Below are positions 60,984 through 64,000 of a stretch of DNA of 64,000 nucleotides, one piece after another (positions within the stretch are counted from its first letter, which is position 1; every line of letters begins with the position of its first letter). A program made the position numbers and the translations under genes. The stretch lies in assembly GCF_032854445.1 (NCBI RefSeq), contig NC_088295.1, positions 55,717,249 through 55,781,248 on the forward strand, in the 5' to 3' direction. A model generated the notes under the pieces. It was given only the letters and a program-made list of their open reading frames with translations. It was not told where the DNA came from and ran no database searches. The stretch is from Liolophura sinensis (lineage: Eukaryota; Mollusca; Polyplacophora; Chitonida; Chitonidae).

Positions 60984-63771
60984 GGGACGCGTATTTGCTC
61001 TGTTTCTCTGCTTGTGTGTGACTGCAGGTAAATTCATGAATAATGATAAGTTTTTGGATTTCTTTTTTTTTTTTATTTATGTATTTATCGATATTTTTGA
61101 TTGGTGTTTTTCACTCTATTCAAGAATACTTCACTAATACAACGGCGGCCGTGATGGACGGAAACCGGGCACATTCCGGAGAAACCCACGACCACCCGTA
61201 GGTTGATGCCAGATCTTCCCACGCCATCATGCCATCGTGAATTGGTCTTGAACTCACTGTGACCGTATTGGTAAGAGGCTCCTGAGTCATTCTCCAGTGA
61301 TAACCCGCTAACCGCTCTTCATGCCGTCTTTATTGTGTCTGTGTGAACAGCAACACAGAATTAACTCACATCTACGTATACAAACATGTTTCTCAAAATT
61401 AACGACAGATAAGACTTTTCAATATCAAGAATTGATATGTCTTTTTAACAAGGTTGAAAACTATACAATTTATTTCAAACGTTTACATTTGAATGTGTCT
61501 GAAAAATGCTTGTAATTTTCACGCATTGGTTTTTGAATAAAGTGTGTTTGTAATTCATCTATGCAGGTGAAAATGGTGTTCCGGATGTCGGTTTTGATTT
61601 GGTCAGCGACATCAGTGCTGCCAGTCTTAAAGATGACAGACGAAAACGACAGGTACATTTAGGGTAATACAAGAATAAATAACAAAATTTCAGTTTCAGT
61701 TTCAATCGATGACATTCTGTAAACTTTTCCTTCGATATTTTGAATTCATTAAAATGTGCGCTTACGAGATATACACACACCAATTGTGTAAGTTTTGTAG
61801 TTATGGTCAAAAATCAAACAAATGCTTTCATAACTTGGACATTAACTGGCTGAGGTGTTTCACTGAAACTGTACGAGTGACATTGTACATATGTTATGTT
61901 AATTCTTGACTTAAACTTCAAATAACGTACGTATCGTAAATTGGATATTTTAATCAAAAGTCTGTACCGGTATTTAAAAAAATAAATGGTAGTCTTTCCC
62001 CACTTAAAGCACGTCCGACCCATGCAATTTGCTGCCCTCTTTGATAAATATTTATGTGCAGCCTGATAACGTATTCAGTACTTACATATTACAAGAGAAC
62101 AATGGTCCGTCCAGCTTGGACCTGAGTCGCCATTGCGCGGGGAAAAGGTACCTTATTGACAATGTTTCAAATCTCGCCTTTTCACGTTTTCAAGGCGGTT
62201 CCCGAGTGTAAAGATGGATACGAGAAGGTGGAGAACAGTACAATGTGCCTTGTAGACAGCGATGACGTCATATCAGTAGGCGTCACTGACGAAGACAAAC
62301 GGATTATTTTAAGGGAGCACAACCGGTATCGAGCCATGGTTAAACCTCCTGCCAAAAACATGATGAAAATTGTGAGATCAATAGTTATGCATATATTTTT
62401 TGCATTAATGGTAATTTGTTACATTTATATGAGATCAGATTTCTACTGCACAGCTTTTTGTGTACTTAAAAAAATACTCTATACGGTTACTTTAATTGTC
62501 ACCGTGACTAAGGAGCCCCTCACCAATGTGGTCGCTGTGAGTTCAAGTCAAGCTCATGCTGCCTTCCTCTCCGCGGATGGGCTCTACCCGGTTTCCTCCC
62601 ACCATAATGCTGGCCACCGTAGTATAATTGAAATATTTTTGAATAAAACACTTATCAGGTAAATAAATAAATGAATAAATAAATAAACACGACTTCCGTT
62701 CATGGACTGAGGAAGCATGATAGTCCAGTGTCGTGTTGGAGAGCATCTTAGTTAGAGTTTTCACATTTATTCGCGATACAAATTATTATCGTTCAAATCC
62801 CTTGAAAGACAACCGTGTTTTGATTCATAAATCACTTATGTAATTAAAACCAACGTCTAATAATCAGATGGTTTGATTCACAAAACCCGGCAATGCAAGG
62901 TAGAGAGTACTTTGTTCATTTTGAATGTTTGGTCAACATCAGCTAGAACAGTATGACTTGGACTGAATGCCTTTCTGGCCTTTGATGGTGAATACATGTT
63001 ACATGAAACGACTGTACCATTTTTTCTTGTCAAGGAGGGCAGTTTGGCTGGTCCTTTTCTCTCAGTGACAGACCCACATTCATGCTTTACTCTTACCTAT
63101 ATTTTAATAAGTTTGTCATAAATTTTGGTTGTGTTTATCAGTACTGGGACGACGAACTGGCGCGTGTGGCCACAAAATGGGCGAAACAGTGTAAGAGAGG
63201 ACATGACTTGGTAGGCTATATGCCAAGTAAGTGGCGAAAAAGTCAAACATTTTAAAATAAAACTTAAAACTGAATTTTATTTATTTATTTGATTGGTGTT
63301 TTACGCCGTTCTCAAGAATATTTCACTTATACGACGGCGGCCAGCATTATGGTGGGTTGAAACCGGGCAGGGCCCGGGGGAAAACCACGACATCCACAGG
63401 TTCCTGGCAGACCAAAACTTAATAAATAACACCTACAAATTCGGATACAATAAACGAATTTCTTTACACAATTAACGAGAAAATGTATTTATTAACTGTA
63501 TTTTGTTTTTAAAATTGCATTAACATTGGTAAAATGTAAATTAGCTCTGTTGATAGCTGTAAGCTATTATGCCTACTGTGAATGATAAACCACTGTACTT
63601 CATTCCACAGAGTATAACAGCCATGCCGGCCAAAATAGTGCCTATTGGTTCCAGAGCTGGCGTGAAGTCATACAGGCCTGGTACGATGAGGTTAGCTTCT
63701 ATCGGTATGGGGAAAATCCAGATGATTACCTGGGTGAAGGCGGCTGGACAAAAACTGGGCATTATGCTCAG
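60984..63771 (+). CDS. CAP-superfamily (SCP/TAPS) secreted protein, exons 1-5, 3' end beyond the window
   Basis: Exons are 60974-61027, 61567-61652, 62195-62371, 63142-63226 and 63611-63771. All introns are GT-AG; exons 2-5 join in phases 0, 0 and 1 without a stop. Exon 2 ends in RRKRQ, a furin-type site. Exon 3 carries two Cys, an NST glycosylation site, then EHNRYR and PPAKNM. Exon 4 carries YWDDELARVATKWAKQC and GHD. Exon 5 carries GQN, AWYDEV and GHYAQ. These are, in order, the conserved blocks of the CAP fold found in CRISP, GLIPR and venom-allergen-like proteins. Of the usual tetrad, His (CKRGHD), Glu (WYDE) and His (GHY) are present; the first Glu (GEN) is Gln (GQN), though a GEN occurs 24 residues later. 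The CAP2 block and C-terminus lie past the window. Exon 1 starts with a hydrophobic Met frame but is out of phase with exon 2 as printed. Family certain; biological role unknown. Confidence 0.88.
61066..61320 (-). mobile_element. Family A SINE, nearly full length, CAP intron 1
   Basis: TTTTTATTTATGTATTTATC, GATTGGTGTTTTTCACTCTA, TTCAAGAATACTTCACTAAT, ACAACGGCGGCCGTGATGG, AAACCCACGACCACCCGTAG and GGTCTTGAACTCACTG (B-box complement), ending with a decayed A-box half (ACCCGCTAACCGCTC). An old copy. Confidence 0.82.
62505..62688 (+). mobile_element. Family A SINE, 5'-truncated, CAP intron 3
   Basis: It begins after the A box (AGGAGCCCCTCACCAATGTG), keeps the B box GAGTTCAAGTCAAG, has an internal deletion from CTCTCCGCGGATGG to GCTCTACCCGG, and ends with CACCGTAGTATAATTGAAAT and a 35-base AAAT/AATG tail. 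Confidence 0.85.
63274..63415 (-). mobile_element. Family A SINE, 5'-truncated, CAP intron 4
   Basis: TTTTATTTATTTATTTGATT, GGTGTTTTACGCCGTTCTCA, CGACGGCGGCCAGCATTATG, GTGGGTTGAAACCGGGCAGG and ATCCACAGGTTCCTGGCAG. Near consensus. AAAACTTAA occurs on both sides (63259-63267 and 63414-63422), but the left one is several bases from the tail, so the duplication is uncertain. Confidence 0.88.
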
Positions 63772-63990
63772 GTATGATACCCACAGGCGCAGGTATGACA
63801 GAGCCATGCAGGTGTGTGTGACCCGCGCATATTTATGATGACAACGCTCAGGTAGAACTGAAACGTAAAGAAATGACACCATTATGTATTGTTATAAGAC
63901 CATTCCATACAGGTATGGCACCACAGCGTAAAGGTGGTATACCTCGCACAGGTACGACACCAACATATACAGGTGTGACACCACTACATA
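63766..63990 (+). repeat. Degenerate CAGGTATGACACCA-type repeat after CAP exon 5
   Basis: About six copies of CAGGTRTGAC or CAGGTAYGRCACCA, beginning with the donor of exon 5 itself (CAG|GTATGATACC) and continuing at about 63792, 63810, 63911, 63950 and 63971. Most copies contain a possible splice donor. Confidence 0.65.
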
Positions 63991-64000
63991 CACTTTTATG

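Noticed and set aside
63541-63882. 113-codon minus frame and 89-codon plus frame over CAP exon 5
   Set aside because: Shadows of the real CAP frame, which is fixed by the conserved WYDEV and GHYAQ residues and by exon phases.

Overview
This is animal nuclear DNA with long AT-rich non-coding stretches, small GT-AG spliced exons, many tRNA-derived SINEs, (TA)n and (AAAT)n microsatellites and several minisatellites. There is no bacterial-type gene packing. The commonest SINE (family A here, about 18 copies, tail ending in AAATAAATAAATA) is of a kind I associate with molluscs and perhaps other lophotrochozoans. A mollusc is my best guess, made from memory of repeat types and not from a search.

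Two protein-coding genes can be supported, both on the + strand and both for secreted proteins. (1) 49537-54622: a complete three-exon gene for a 92-residue precursor. It has a signal peptide, a spacer with basic cleavage sites and a C-terminal cystine-knot-type domain ending in Gly-Arg-stop, the layout of an amidated agatoxin-like or agouti-like peptide. (2) 60974 to the window end: five exons of a CAP-superfamily (SCP/TAPS) protein with a furin-type site before the CAP domain. The gene runs off the right edge at the GHYAQ motif, and the phase of its first coding exon does not match exon 2 as printed. A third, weaker case is a TATA core promoter plus a two-codon first exon (7645-7688), directly downstream of a 43-bp tandem array.

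The rest is repeat-rich intergenic or intronic sequence. Region by region: 2.8-3.1 kb, a 349-bp inverted-repeat MITE; 7.2-7.6 kb, the 43-bp array; 13.1, 22.2 and 34.0 kb, TA microsatellites; 21.0-22.0 kb, a 62-bp array split by a SINE; 24.0 kb, a 26-bp array; 30.7-31.6 kb, a 56-bp array with a 336-bp higher-order period; 33.6 and 34.4 kb, a duplicated TATA-box segment; 42.0-42.5 kb, a 145-170-bp array; 44.8-45.5 kb, a roughly 60-bp array; 48.9 kb, a short repeat; 50.1-50.6 kb, a SINE nested inside a different SINE, within intron 1 of the peptide gene.

Three SINE families (A, B, C) can be told apart. A and B, and more weakly C, share a related 3' domain below different heads. No LINE or LTR reverse transcriptase, rRNA gene, free-standing tRNA gene or CRISPR array was found. 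Almost all open frames of 60-160 codons look like chance or repeat-derived frames.
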